The position numbers and the translations under genes are program-made. This document shows positions 41,422-50,603 of a stretch of DNA of 64,000 bases, one piece after another. Origin of the DNA: Candidatus Palauibacter poriticola (GTDB taxonomy: Bacteria > Gemmatimonadota > Gemmatimonadetes > Palauibacterales > Palauibacteraceae). Each line of letters opens with the position of its first letter. Positions within the stretch are counted from its first letter, which is position 1. The DNA is taken from the NCBI GenBank assembly GCA_012270965.1, contig JAAXHJ010000097.1:56280-120279 (forward strand). Direction: 5' to 3'. Under the pieces are notes generated by a model. That model saw only the letters and a list, made by a program, of their open reading frames with translations, searched no databases and was not told the origin of the DNA.

Positions 41422-43350
41422 TCACCCGGGCGTGTCCTCCATCGTCTCCGGGGCGACGGGGAGTTCAACGCTTGATGGATGGGCGGCGGAGCGGTACACG
41501 CGCACGGTGGGCGGGTTCTCCGAGACCTCCTCCGCGTTGTCGCGGTCGGCACCCATGACCGTCACGCGCAGGCGATGGCCCGCGTTGAAGACGGTCGATG
41601 TGGGGTGCAGGTCGAGCCGGAGTTCGGCCGGCTGGTCCGGGAGCGGCTGGACGTCACCGGCGTAGCTGCGCTGGAAGGGGAGGCCGAGGTTGTCCCACGG
41701 GGCTTCCGACAGGCCGCGGTGCGAAGCGCGCAGCACGCCCTCGGTCACATAGCGGGAGAAGCCCCTTGGGTCCACCTCCTCGAGGAGCACAAAGAAGTCG
41801 GCGTCCCGCGTGGACGAGGTTACCCACAGCGTCACGACGGGGTGCCCCGTGACCGTGAGATCCGATTCCAGCGGCGGCGTTGTGTAGGTCAGCGATCTCG
41901 CGTCGGTCTCGGCGAGGTCCGGGTACACCATATCCGGCGCCGCACCGACGGCGTTGTCCCACCGGCTGGTGGTCCCGGTCGTCGTCGTGAGGTCCACCTC
42001 GTACTCGTCGAATCCCTCCTCCGACACCGGAACATCGACCGAGAGCCCGCCGTCGTTGACCGACGCGACGCTCCCGCTCGTCCCGGAGGCGAAGTAGAGG
42101 CGGCGGCTCGTCGTCGCGGGCGGCCACGCCTCGGCCGCGACCCAGCGCCAGTCGCCCGGATCGTTCATCACCGCGTAGTGGATCGGCGCCTCGTCGAGCA
42201 CGCCGTTGTCGATCCCCTTGAGCCAGTAGTCGAACCAGCGGTGCTGCTCCACCGCGTACAGTTCCACGCGCTCGGCCATCAGCTCGGGGTCCGGGATCCC
42301 CGAGTGGGGCCATGCCCCGATGCCCAGCTTCTGCGGGCCGCGGTAGTTCGCGAACCACAGCGTGGCGTCGGTGACGAAGATGTCGTACCAGCCGTTCCAA
42401 TGGTAAGCGGGGACCTCCGCCTCGAGGATGTCCCCGAGCACGCCGCTCGGGCCGTGACGTTCCCAGTCGAGATCCGGCGTCGCAGCGTCGCGGTAGCGGG
42501 AGAGGCCGTAGTGCTCAAGCACGTCCCAGTTGTCCTCGTGCTCCTCCATCGCCTGTCGGAGGAGGACGCCCTCCACGTCTTCGTCCACCACCGGGGCCGG
42601 GATCTCGGTGTCGAACTCGCGCGTCAGGCCACCCCAGTGCTGGATAAGGTCGTCCCGGTACACGCCGCCGGGGTACATGAGGTCGTACATGTCGAGCGCC
42701 GCCACGTCCGGGAAGATCGCCTTCAGCGCCGGGGGGCTCGCGGAGGCGGCCATGTACTGCGTGATTCCCAGGTAGGAGCCCCCGTACATGCCGACGTTGC
42801 CGTCCGACCACGGCTGCGAGGCGAGCCACTCGATGAGTTCGACCGCATCGGCCGTCTCCGCCTCCGAGAAGAGTCCCTCGTAGCGGCCGAAGGAGGCGCC
42901 GCTCCCGCGCACGCCGGCCGCCGCCACGACGTAACCGTGCAGGACGAGCCGCTGCAGATCCTCGTTCGCGTCGACCATGGACCGGATGTCCGGGACCGGA
43001 TCGAGATCCGGCGCGAGGACTCTGATGATCTGCCCCGGATTGCGGTGATAGCGGGAATGCGTCCACACGACGGGCAGGGGCTCGCTCTCCGGCACGCCTC
43101 CGAGCGCGGGCCGGGTCACCTCGACCGCGAGCCGCACGCCGTCGCGCATCTCGACGTAGCGGGAGGTCGTGATCCACCCGTCGTAGCGGGCCTCGGTGTA
43201 CCCCTCGTAGCGGCCGAACTCCGACACGCGCTCCGGCGCTTCTCCCCCGGCGCCGTCAGCCCCGGCGTCGCCGACCCCGGAGTCGGCGGCGCACGCCACA
43301 AGAAGGGCGGGTACAACGAGGGTCGCGAAGATCGTGGTGATTCGTCTCAT
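41422..43350 (-). CDS. CocE/NonD-type acyl esterase or X-Pro peptidase-like hydrolase, lipoprotein
   Basis: A 642-residue lipoprotein (signal ends LVVPALLVAC). The alpha/beta-hydrolase domain carries MRDGVRLAVEVTRP and the nucleophile in MYGGSYLGITQY (Ser about 190). It includes GYVVAAAGVRGSGASFG, a hallmark of CocE/NonD hydrolases. The C-terminal jelly-roll (SLTYTTPPLESDLTVTGHPV) is the X-Pro dipeptidyl-peptidase C-domain. ATG 43350 has GGGGGGAG upstream. The open frame to 44499 is a shadow of the acyl-CoA dehydrogenase. The natural substrate is unknown. Confidence 0.9.
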   Translation of the reverse strand: MRRITTIFATLVVPALLVACAADSGVGDAGADGAGGEAPERVSEFGRYEGYTEARYDGWITTSRYVEMRDGVRLAVEVTRPALGGVPESEPLPVVWTHSRYHRNPGQIIRVLAPDLDPVPDIRSMVDANEDLQRLVLHGYVVAAAGVRGSGASFGRYEGLFSEAETADAVELIEWLASQPWSDGNVGMYGGSYLGITQYMAASASPPALKAIFPDVAALDMYDLMYPGGVYRDDLIQHWGGLTREFDTEIPAPVVDEDVEGVLLRQAMEEHEDNWDVLEHYGLSRYRDAATPDLDWERHGPSGVLGDILEAEVPAYHWNGWYDIFVTDATLWFANYRGPQKLGIGAWPHSGIPDPELMAERVELYAVEQHRWFDYWLKGIDNGVLDEAPIHYAVMNDPGDWRWVAAEAWPPATTSRRLYFASGTSGSVASVNDGGLSVDVPVSEEGFDEYEVDLTTTTGTTSRWDNAVGAAPDMVYPDLAETDARSLTYTTPPLESDLTVTGHPVVTLWVTSSTRDADFFVLLEEVDPRGFSRYVTEGVLRASHRGLSEAPWDNLGLPFQRSYAGDVQPLPDQPAELRLDLHPTSTVFNAGHRLRVTVMGADRDNAEEVSENPPTVRVYRSAAHPSSVELPVAPETMEDTPG

Positions 43351-43397
43351 GTCTCCCCCCTGGCATTCCTCGGTTGTAGGCCGGGAGCTCGGCGGCG

Positions 43398-44582
43398 TCA
43401 GTTGTAGGCCGGGAGGCCGGTCGCATCGTGCCCCAGGATGAGGGAATGGATGTCGTGCGTGCCCTCGTACGTATAGACCGACTCCAGGTTCGCCATGTGA
43501 CGCATCGAGGCGTACTCGGCGAGGATCCCGTTCGCGCCGAGCAGGCGCCGCGACTCGCGCGCGCACTCGCACGCCATGTTCACGTTGTTTCGCTTCGCGA
43601 GGGAGACGTGCTGCGGCCGCATCGTGCCCTCGTCCTTCATCCGGCCGAGCCGAAGGCAGAGAAGCTGCGCCTTCGTGATCTCGGTGAGCATGTCCGCGAT
43701 CCGGACCTGCTGGATCTGCGTCTGGGCGATCGGCGTCCCGTCGAACTGCACGCGGTTCTTCGCGTAGTCGACGGACTCGCGATAGCAGCCCATGGCGGCG
43801 CCGACGGCCCCCCACGAGATCCCGTAGCGCGCCTGCGTGAGACACTTCAGCGGGCTCTTGAGCCCCCCGCTGCCGGGGAGGAGGCTCGTTCGCGGCACCC
43901 GCACATCCTGGAGGACGAGTTCGGAGGTGTCGGAGGCCAGGAGGGAGAGCTTCCCCTTCTGGTCGCTCGCGGAGAAGCCGTCGCGCCCCGTTTCGACGAT
44001 GAAGCCGCGGATCGAGCCGGCATCGTCCAAGTCTCCCGTCTTGGCCCAGATCACCGCCACGTCGGACATCGACCCGTTCGTGATCCACATCTTGGCCCCG
44101 TTGAGGATCCACTCGTCCCCGTCCTCGACGGCCCTCGTGATCATGCCGCCGGGGTTGGAGCCGAAGTCGGGCTCCGTGAGGCCGAAGCAGCCGATGGACT
44201 CGCCGCTCGCCAGCCGCGGCAGCCACTCGCGCTTCTGCTCCTCCGATCCGAAGGCGAAGATGGGGTACATGACGAGGGCGCCCTGCACCGAGACGAAGGA
44301 GCGGATGCCCGAGTCCGCCCGCTCGAGTTCCTGCATAATGAGGCCGTAGGCCACGTTGTTGAGGCCCGCGCAGCCGTACTCCTCGGGGAGGTTCGCCCCG
44401 AAGAAGCCGAGTTCGCCCATCTGGGGGATGAGTTCCCTCGGGAACGTGCGTTCGATGTAGTGGTGGCCGATGATGGGGAGGACTTCCTGGTCCACCCACT
44501 CGCGCACCAGATCCCTAATGGCGATCTCCTCCTCGTGGAGGAGCGCATCGAGATTGAAGTAATCGACACCTTCGAAGCTCAT
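43398..44582 (-). CDS. Acyl-CoA dehydrogenase, glutaryl-CoA dehydrogenase-like
   Basis: A 394-residue flavoprotein. The flavin/substrate motifs are CFGLTEPDFGSNPGGM and ILNGAKMWITNGSMSDV. The C-terminal catalytic region YTYEGTHDIHSLILG has the Glu base and is typical of glutaryl-CoA dehydrogenases, which oxidise and decarboxylate glutaryl-CoA in lysine and tryptophan breakdown. ATG 44582 with GGAGAA upstream is preferred over the longer frame. No other gene of that pathway is next to it, so the exact substrate is inferred. Confidence 0.9.
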   Translation of the reverse strand: MSFEGVDYFNLDALLHEEEIAIRDLVREWVDQEVLPIIGHHYIERTFPRELIPQMGELGFFGANLPEEYGCAGLNNVAYGLIMQELERADSGIRSFVSVQGALVMYPIFAFGSEEQKREWLPRLASGESIGCFGLTEPDFGSNPGGMITRAVEDGDEWILNGAKMWITNGSMSDVAVIWAKTGDLDDAGSIRGFIVETGRDGFSASDQKGKLSLLASDTSELVLQDVRVPRTSLLPGSGGLKSPLKCLTQARYGISWGAVGAAMGCYRESVDYAKNRVQFDGTPIAQTQIQQVRIADMLTEITKAQLLCLRLGRMKDEGTMRPQHVSLAKRNNVNMACECARESRRLLGANGILAEYASMRHMANLESVYTYEGTHDIHSLILGHDATGLPAYN

Positions 44583-44868
44583 TCGCGGGTTCTCCGGATT
44601 CCGGGCAGCCCGGGGCTGCGGGATGAGGGACGGCGGACGAATCCGCGCGGAAACAATGGACGCCGAGCGCGACGCCGGCGGCGGCAAGGAGGATGCCCGC
44701 GGCGACCCCCGGCCAGCCGTACACGTGCGCGTTGATGACGAGGACGATCCCGACCATGGTGGCGAGCGCGGCGGCCGGAAGCCCCAGCACGGTCCGGATG
44801 CCGGCGCGCCCGCCGGGCCGGATGCGGGCGCGCCCGTCGGGCCGGGCGCCTATCGGGCGAGCCGCCAT
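44515..44868 (-). CDS. Small hypothetical membrane protein
   Basis: A 117-residue ORF with two hydrophobic segments (IRTVLGLPAAALATMVGIVLVI and WPGVAAGILLAAAGVALGVHC) after a basic, repeat-like N-terminus (RPIGARPDGRARIRPGGRAG). ATG 44868 overlaps the zinc-ribbon gene by 19 bases, and the 3' end overlaps the acyl-CoA dehydrogenase start by 68. The overlaps and low-complexity start leave room for doubt. No family recognised. Confidence 0.5.
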   Translation of the reverse strand: MAARPIGARPDGRARIRPGGRAGIRTVLGLPAAALATMVGIVLVINAHVYGWPGVAAGILLAAAGVALGVHCFRADSSAVPHPAAPGCPESGEPANELRRCRLLQSRCAPPRGGDRH

Positions 44869-45185
44869 CGGGTGTAGCCCTTCACGACCTCGCGGCCGAT
44901 GCGGAAACCGAGATAGTACGCGGCCACGAGCGGCAGCCCCCACGCGTACGCGGGCAGGAAACCGAGGCCGGGGGAAGTGCGGAGCCAGACCGCGACCCAG
45001 ACGGCGAAGGGCAGCGTGATGCACGCGGCGACCACGTGGCGCCAGACCCGCATGCGCCGCTGCATGCGCGGCCCGCACTCCTCGCACCAGTCGTCGCCGT
45101 CCAACTGGCCCTTGGGAAACATCTCGCCGCAGGCGCCGCACATCACGCCCTTGAAATGAAGCTCTTCCATCCGTTTGCGCTCCAT
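44850..45185 (-). CDS. Zinc-ribbon protein with two membrane segments
   Basis: From ATG 45185 the product is 111 residues. It contains the two-pair zinc ribbon CGACGEMFPKGQ and CEECG. Two predicted membrane helices follow (VVAACITLPFAVWVAVWL and FLPAYAWGLPLVAAYYLGF) and a basic tail. ATG 45170 is an alternative start. It lies 19 bases after the isocitrate dehydrogenase-like stop. Function unknown. Confidence 0.7.
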   Translation of the reverse strand: MERKRMEELHFKGVMCGACGEMFPKGQLDGDDWCEECGPRMQRRMRVWRHVVAACITLPFAVWVAVWLRTSPGLGFLPAYAWGLPLVAAYYLGFRIGREVVKGYTRWRLAR

Positions 45186-45204
45186 GCCGGTCGTTCCGGG
45201 CCGG

Positions 45205-46239
45205 TCACTCACCCGCGGCACCCAGTCGTTCGATCACCGCGCCGGCGAACTCCGCCGTGCGCGCGGAACCACCGAGGTCCGGAGTATAGCCGACGCCCTC
45301 CCGCAGGGTCCGCTGCAGGGCGGCGCGGATGCGCGCGGCCACCTCGCCTTCGTCCAGGTGGTCGAGCAGCAGGCAGCCGGCAAGCAGGAGGGAGGTGGGG
45401 TTCGCGATCCCCTGCCCCGCGATGTCCGGGGCCGATCCGTGCACCGCCTCGAAGATCGCCGCCCGCTCGCCCAGGTTTGCGCCCGGCGCGAAGCCGAGCC
45501 CGCCAATGAGTCCGGCGACCTGATCGGAGAGGATGTCGCCGAACATGTTCTCGGTCACGATCACGTCGAAGCGGTACGGATCCAGGGCCAACTGCATCGC
45601 CGTGGCATCCACGATCTTGTCGTCGAATTCCACCCTCCCCTCGTACTCGGCCGCGACGTTGCGCCCGACCTCGAGGAAGAGACCCTGCGTGTACTTGAGG
45701 ATATTCGCCTTGTGGACGAGGGTCACGAGGCGCCGACCGTGGGCGAGGGCGTACTCGAACGCGAAGCGGACGATGCGGCGCGACCCGTAGCGCGTAATGA
45801 GCATGACGGATTCGGCGACGGCGCGGGGGTCGTTCTCCATCCCGATGAAGTGCTCGATCCCGGCGTAAAGGCCCTCGGTGTTCTCGCGCACGATGACGAG
45901 ATCCACGTCCGGATAGCGGGCGGCCGGGAAGAGGGTTACCGCCGGCCGGACGTTCGCGTAGAGGTCGAAGTGCTTGCGGAGCGCGACGTTCACGGATCGG
46001 AAGCCGGAGCCGATGGGGGTCGTGAGCGGTCCCTTGAGCGCGACGCCGGCCGCCTCGATCGCTTCGAGGGTCGCCTGCGGCAGCGGCTCTCCCACGGTCT
46101 CCATGGCGGTGACGCCGCCGAGGCACTCGCGCCAGCGGATGGGCGCGCCCGCGGCCTCCAGGATGGCGACGGTGGCTTCGGAGATCTCCGGGCCAATGCC
46201 GTCACCCGGAATCAACACGACCTCGTGGAGCGGCTTCAT
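45205..46239 (-). CDS. NAD-dependent isocitrate/isopropylmalate dehydrogenase family enzyme
   Basis: A 344-residue beta-decarboxylating dehydrogenase. It starts [13 protein letters not shown], with [21 protein letters not shown] (substrate loop), [14 protein letters not shown], the catalytic [14 protein letters not shown], and the metal-binding Asp region [19 protein letters not shown]. The loop and the LYANVRP stretch resemble NAD-isocitrate dehydrogenases more than LeuB. Pairing with a LeuA/homocitrate-synthase-like gene leaves homoisocitrate or a related substrate possible. ATG 46239 is the chosen start; GTG 46245, overlapping the upstream stop, is the alternative. Confidence 0.88.
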   Translation of the reverse strand: MKPLHEVVLIPGDGIGPEISEATVAILEAAGAPIRWRECLGGVTAMETVGEPLPQATLEAIEAAGVALKGPLTTPIGSGFRSVNVALRKHFDLYANVRPAVTLFPAARYPDVDLVIVRENTEGLYAGIEHFIGMENDPRAVAESVMLITRYGSRRIVRFAFEYALAHGRRLVTLVHKANILKYTQGLFLEVGRNVAAEYEGRVEFDDKIVDATAMQLALDPYRFDVIVTENMFGDILSDQVAGLIGGLGFAPGANLGERAAIFEAVHGSAPDIAGQGIANPTSLLLAGCLLLDHLDEGEVAARIRAALQRTLREGVGYTPDLGGSARTAEFAGAVIERLGAAGE

Positions 46240-46241
46240 CG

Positions 46242-46853
46242 TCACGATGGCGCGAGTCGCGCGGCCACGCGCAGCGCGAGCGTGGTGAGGGCGAGCGGGG
46301 ACTCGGCCTCGGCGGCCGCCCCCGCGACGGCGCCGTGCCAGAGGACGGCGCTGCGCCGCACGTCGATGACGGCGAGTTGCAGGACGGCCCGGCGCTCCCG
46401 ATACGAGACCGAGAGCGGCAGGACGACGAGGCGGGCTCCGAAGAGGGCGGCCACTTGGCGAAGCTGCGTGTGGAGCGGTTCGTAGAGTTGCGCGTGGGTG
46501 TCCGGCGCCGCGAGCAGGCCCCGGAAGGCGAGCCGCCCCGGATCGACCCCGAGCGTCGGGTTGCGCGCGAGGCGGGCCGTCACGGCCGGCGCGAGGGCCC
46601 AATGCGCGGCCCCTTCCTCCTGCCCGAACGCGAACTCGATCTCGGCGTTGAGGAGGTCGATCGTGCGCTGCGCGCTCCCCGTCCCCCCGACCCACGCCCC
46701 CGCCGGGTCCGGGACGGCCGACTGCACGGGGAGGACGACGACGGGCACACCCGAGGGCACCGACGGAGGGCCGCCGTCCGGAGGCTGCTGCGCCGCCAAG
46801 GCCCCGACGGAGAGAAGGGCGAGCGCGCACGACGCCGCTGTCCGGCGTCTCAT
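46242..46853 (-). CDS. Exported protein of unknown function
   Basis: A 203-residue protein with signal peptide (ASCALALLSVGALAAQ), then a Pro-rich segment and a globular part (GVPVVVLPVQSAVPDPAGAW; ARLVVLPLSVSYRERRAVLQLAVIDV). The latter pattern resembles periplasmic proteins of the CsgG/curli-secretion-like or lipoprotein-assembly type, but the match is too weak to name. Its ATG overlaps the LeuA-like stop (ATGA), and its stop is followed almost at once by the dehydrogenase gene. Confidence 0.7.
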   Translation of the reverse strand: MRRRTAASCALALLSVGALAAQQPPDGGPPSVPSGVPVVVLPVQSAVPDPAGAWVGGTGSAQRTIDLLNAEIEFAFGQEEGAAHWALAPAVTARLARNPTLGVDPGRLAFRGLLAAPDTHAQLYEPLHTQLRQVAALFGARLVVLPLSVSYRERRAVLQLAVIDVRRSAVLWHGAVAGAAAEAESPLALTTLALRVAARLAPS

Positions 46854-48091
46854 GCCCGCGCCGCCTCGACGCACGCAATCTCGGCTTCGATTTCCTCCTG
46901 CGAGAGCGTGTGATCGCACTTCTTGGCGAGTCGGAACAGCGCCTCGCACAGGGTCTCGTCCCCCGCGTCGTATCCGTGCTGGCTGAGCCAGAAGCGGACG
47001 TTGCTCAGACCCGACACCGGCGAAATCTCGATCATCTGCTTGCGCCCCACGATCGAAGCCGGGACGCCGCTGTAGACGCGATCCTCCAGCCAGCCGTCTC
47101 CCTTCTGCATGGCCTTGATGATCGCGGCCGCGTGTACGCCGGTCCCCGTCCGGAAGGCGTCGTCGCCGATGACGGGATAGTTGTGGGGCACCTCGACGCC
47201 GCACATTTCCGCCGTGAGGCGGCAGTAGTCCGACAGCCGGTCGATCGGGTGGGCGTGCGTTCCGAGCAGGTGGAGGTTCACGAGCAGCAGGTCCATCTCG
47301 ACGTTGCCGATCCGCTCGCCGATCCCGAGCGCGGTGGCATGCACCCGATCGACGCCCTCCTCGATCGCCGCCAGCGCGTTCGCCAGCCCGAAGCCGCGGT
47401 CGCGGTGTCCGTGCCAGTCGATCTTCACGGACTCTCCCGTGCCGGCCACGATGTCCTTCGCGAAACGCACGAGCCGCCGTACCCCGTGGGGCGTCGAGTG
47501 CCCGACGGTGTCCGCGAGACAGATCCGCCGGGCCCCCGCCTCGACTGCGGCCGAGAAGAGCCGGGCGAGCGTCCTGGGCCGCGACCTCGTCGTGTCCTCC
47601 GTCACATACATCACGTCGAGTCCCTCGCCGATGGCGAACCCGATGGCGTCGCGCGTGGAAGAGAGGATCTGATCCACATCCCAGTTCTCGGCGTACTGGC
47701 GGATCGGGGAGCTTCCGATGAAGGTGGCGACCTCGATGTTCAGACCGGTCGCCTGCTGGACGCGCGCCACGGGTTCGATGTCGGCCCGGACCGTTCGGGC
47801 GGCCGCGTTGGCCTCGATCGGGAGTCCGGCACCGGTGATCTCGCGAGCCAGCGCGAGGCACGCTTTGTAGGCGCGGGGTCCGGCGCCGGGGAGGCCGATG
47901 TCGACGGCGTGGATGCCGAGGTCCACCATGAGGTGGAGGAGTTCGATCTTCTTCTCGATGGGCGGGTCCTTGACGGACGGATTCTGGAGGCCGTCGCGCA
48001 GCGTCTCATCGTCCAGTTCGACCCGGGCCGCCGCGTAGTCGTGACTCCCCGGAAGCGCGTTCCAGTCGTATATCAGTTCGTCTTGGCTCAC
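46850..48091 (-). CDS. LeuA/homocitrate synthase-like (DRE-TIM) enzyme
   Basis: A 413-residue DRE-TIM metallolyase. The DRE-type motif is DDETLRDGLQNPSVKDP. The metal histidines lie in IDWHGHRDRGFGLANAL (HxH). The stretch HATALGIGERIGNVEMD is the conserved glycine-rich loop of isopropylmalate and homocitrate synthases. The C-terminal regulatory domain of classical LeuA is absent. The enzyme probably condenses acetyl-CoA with a 2-oxo acid. GTG 48091 overlaps the nucleotidyltransferase stop (GTGA). Confidence 0.88.
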   Translation of the reverse strand: MSQDELIYDWNALPGSHDYAAARVELDDETLRDGLQNPSVKDPPIEKKIELLHLMVDLGIHAVDIGLPGAGPRAYKACLALAREITGAGLPIEANAAARTVRADIEPVARVQQATGLNIEVATFIGSSPIRQYAENWDVDQILSSTRDAIGFAIGEGLDVMYVTEDTTRSRPRTLARLFSAAVEAGARRICLADTVGHSTPHGVRRLVRFAKDIVAGTGESVKIDWHGHRDRGFGLANALAAIEEGVDRVHATALGIGERIGNVEMDLLLVNLHLLGTHAHPIDRLSDYCRLTAEMCGVEVPHNYPVIGDDAFRTGTGVHAAAIIKAMQKGDGWLEDRVYSGVPASIVGRKQMIEISPVSGLSNVRFWLSQHGYDAGDETLCEALFRLAKKCDHTLSQEEIEAEIACVEAARA

Positions 48092-49080
48092 GTCCGCTCG
48101 CCTTCGACGACCCCGTCGTCTCCCACGCTCACTCTTCCGCGCAAGCCTCGAAGCGTCACGCGGTCCCCGACGAGGGAATCTATCAGATCGCAGTCTTCGA
48201 TGACGCTGTCCGCGCCGATGATCGTGTGGCGGAGGCGCGAACCCCGGACCCGGCTTCCGGATGCGACGCTCACGTTGGGGCCCACCGCGGAGTTCTCGAC
48301 GGTGGCGTCGGCTGCGACCGCGATCGCTCCGTCGACGGCGACGGAATCCGGCAGGCCGGGATCCCCCCCGTGCCCGCGCTCGAGCATCACCCGATTCGTC
48401 TCGAGCAGCGTCTCGGGTTTCCCGCAGTCAAACCAACCGCCCACCTCCGCCGTATGGAGACGCGCGCCGCGGTCGATCATGTACTGGAAGGCGTCCGTGA
48501 GGAAATACTCGCCCAAGTGGGGATCCCGATCCATCACATGCCGAACCCCCTCGAACAGCAGTTCATGATCCTTCACGTAGTAGACGCCGATGTTCGCGAG
48601 CTTCGATACCGGTTCCGACGGCTTCTCGACGATGCGCTTCATGGTTCCGGCCTCGTCGGTGACGATGACGCCGAACCGCTGGTAGTCCTCGACCTCCTTG
48701 GCCCAGATGATGCCGGACGCGGACGCGTGGCGGTGCAGCACGCCGAAGTCCGCATCGAAGAGCGTGTCCACGAACACGATGAGGACGGGCCCGGTCACGT
48801 GGGGTTCCGCGAGCGCAATCGCGTCCGCCGTCCCCCGCTGGGTGGCCTGCTCCACGTAGGTGACCGAAACGCCGGGGAACTCCCCCGCCATGAAGGCCCG
48901 AATCTGGTCGGCGAGGTGCCCGGTGATGCAGATGAAGTCGTCGACGCCCTCGGCTCGAAGCTGCTCGACGACGTAGGACAGCACGGGCCGGTTGGCCACG
49001 CGGAGTAAGGGTTTGGGACGGGTGTGGGTGTGGGGGCGGACCCTTGTACCCATTCCCGCCAACGGTATTATGGCCTGCAT
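48088..49080 (-). CDS. Sugar-phosphate nucleotidyltransferase with left-handed beta-helix tail
   Basis: A 330-residue protein. The nucleotide-binding signature is IPLAGMGTRVRPHTHTRPKP near the N-terminus, with a downstream VRHVMDRDPHLGEYFLTDAF. The end has hexapeptide-repeat-like sequence (SAVGPNVSVASGSRVRGSRL, HTIIGADSVIEDCDLI). This resembles glucose-1-phosphate thymidylyl- or uridylyl-transferases that also carry an acyltransferase-like helix. The product sugar is not indicated. Upstream 49081-49215 is a divergent intergenic gap with no clear feature. Confidence 0.88.
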   Translation of the reverse strand: MQAIIPLAGMGTRVRPHTHTRPKPLLRVANRPVLSYVVEQLRAEGVDDFICITGHLADQIRAFMAGEFPGVSVTYVEQATQRGTADAIALAEPHVTGPVLIVFVDTLFDADFGVLHRHASASGIIWAKEVEDYQRFGVIVTDEAGTMKRIVEKPSEPVSKLANIGVYYVKDHELLFEGVRHVMDRDPHLGEYFLTDAFQYMIDRGARLHTAEVGGWFDCGKPETLLETNRVMLERGHGGDPGLPDSVAVDGAIAVAADATVENSAVGPNVSVASGSRVRGSRLRHTIIGADSVIEDCDLIDSLVGDRVTLRGLRGRVSVGDDGVVEGERT

Positions 49081-49215
49081 GTTGAGCCGTCGGAGTTTCG
49101 GGAGAGTGGTCCTGCCGTCTGCGGGGGCCGGGAGCCCGGGCCCACCGGGCCCTGCGGAGCGCCAAGCTAGCCGCTTGCGGCGGACGCCGGCAACCGCGGC
49201 GAGAGGACTTCCGGG

Positions 49216-49671
49216 GTGACGGAGGCATCTCCCGCGGGCGGACGGAGCAGCGGGCGCTCGCGCTGGTTTCACGAGAACTCGGCGGACACCCGCGCGCCGG
49301 GCGGGCCCGCGGCGCGCGTCTACGAGGTCGCCTTCTCCCGGGTCTGGGACCAACTGCTCAAATACGTGGGGCGGCGCTGGTGGTGGACGCTCGCCCACCG
49401 CGACGAAGACCTCGGACTCATCTCCGTGAGATGTGTGCTCCCGCTCTTGCGGTGGGCGGATGACCTGACGATCTGGGTCGCCCTGGATGCGAACGGGCTC
49501 ACGCGCGTCGAGGCGTTTTCCCGCGCGCGGCGGCGAGATTTCGATCTCGGCATGAACCGGCGACGGATCGGGCGAATGCTGAGGTCGCTCGACCGGGCGC
49601 TGGGACCCCGAGCCAGGCTGCCCGAGTCCGTTCCCGGCGCGGACGCTTGGGATGCGCCGGGGGAGAGGTGA
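49216..49671 (+). CDS. DUF1499-like protein
   Basis: A 151-residue protein without signal or membrane segments. The middle reads VYEVAFSRVWDQLLKYVGRRWW, then LGLISVRCVLP and TRVEAFSRARRRDFDLGMNRRR. This last motif, a strand followed by SRxRxxxxDLGxNxxRI, is the DUF1499 pattern. The GTG start at 49216 opens a five-gene plus-strand run. Function of the family is unknown. Confidence 0.68.
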   Translation: MTEASPAGGRSSGRSRWFHENSADTRAPGGPAARVYEVAFSRVWDQLLKYVGRRWWWTLAHRDEDLGLISVRCVLPLLRWADDLTIWVALDANGLTRVEAFSRARRRDFDLGMNRRRIGRMLRSLDRALGPRARLPESVPGADAWDAPGER

Positions 49672-50603
49672 CCGGCCGCTGGCCTTCAGGGGCGGCGGGC
49701 GCCGCTCGAACGCAGCGGGGCCTTTTCTGCGGCCTGCTAGTTCTCTCGGCCTGTGCGGGACCTCCCCCCGACGGAACTGCTGAGGTTGGCGGAGAAACCG
49801 TCGGCGAGACGCTCACGGCGGCGGTCGACGCCCGCTATCTGACGCACCTGCTCTTCGCCGCCGACGACGGGACCGCGTTCATCGGATCCTTCGATCAGAC
49901 GGCCGAGGGCGAAGACCTCAGACTTGACTACGACGTGCGCCTCTCCGACGGCGACGCTTGGCGATCCCTCGTTCTGACGCGCGACACGGTATCCGCGGCC
50001 CGCGCGGCGTGGCGCCTTCTCCCCACGCCGACGATGGCCGTGCGGGTGGGGGATGCCGGCCAAGTCGTGAGTCTTCGGTTCAGCGAGGGCGAGGACGCGG
50101 ATTCCGTGCGTCTCGTGGCGGGCGAGGAAGTGTCCGTGTGGACGGGACCGACGGGGCAGCGGGAGTCGCTGGGGATCGCGGCGCTGCAGACGAGTGGTGG
50201 GGTCGTCCCCGGCATCCTCTTCTTTCGTCGCGCCGCGCGCGCCCTGAACATCCCCGTCGCGTCGACGGACGGCCAGACGTTCGTGTTCGCCGACTCGCTC
50301 GGAAACGGCCTCGTCGTCCACGCGGGCACCATGCGCCAGCCGGCCGTGGCCCACACCTGGTTGCACGGCGTCGAGGCCGCCTGGGGCGACGTGACGCTCG
50401 AGCCGCCGGATCCGGGTCGGGCCGGCGGATCGGCCGCGGGCTGGAGGTTCGAGATCTCCGGTACGACGGTGCGTGGGAGTTTCCGGCCGCTGACGGGCGA
50501 GGATTCCGGCGACGGGACTCTCCTCCGCATGGAGGCCATCGTCTACGTCGGAACGGAGGTGCTCGACTTCAGCGGGTTCGCCGCCACGCTCCCCTCTCCC
50601 TAG
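49668..50603 (+). CDS. Lipoprotein of unknown function
   Basis: From GTG 49668, overlapping the upstream stop and preceded by GGGGGAGAG, the product is 311 residues. The signal peptide is GLFCGLLVLSAC, a strong lipobox. The mature protein is strand-rich (GTAFIGSFDQTAEGEDLRLDYDV; GWRFEISGTTVRGSFRPL). It resembles soluble lipocalin-like carriers only loosely. No family named. Confidence 0.75.
   Translation: MTGRWPSGAAGAARTQRGLFCGLLVLSACAGPPPDGTAEVGGETVGETLTAAVDARYLTHLLFAADDGTAFIGSFDQTAEGEDLRLDYDVRLSDGDAWRSLVLTRDTVSAARAAWRLLPTPTMAVRVGDAGQVVSLRFSEGEDADSVRLVAGEEVSVWTGPTGQRESLGIAALQTSGGVVPGILFFRRAARALNIPVASTDGQTFVFADSLGNGLVVHAGTMRQPAVAHTWLHGVEAAWGDVTLEPPDPGRAGGSAAGWRFEISGTTVRGSFRPLTGEDSGDGTLLRMEAIVYVGTEVLDFSGFAATLPSP

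Noticed and set aside
37583..41665. A plus-strand open frame of 1360 codons across the VPS10-type gene
   Set aside because: Shadow of the minus-strand gene in GC-rich DNA; its sequence is Arg/Val/His-rich with no domain, while the minus strand has clear BNR repeats and a signal peptide.
43350..44499. Upstream extension of the CocE-type hydrolase frame
   Set aside because: Overlaps the acyl-CoA dehydrogenase gene completely; the lipoprotein signal and ribosome site fix the start at 43350.
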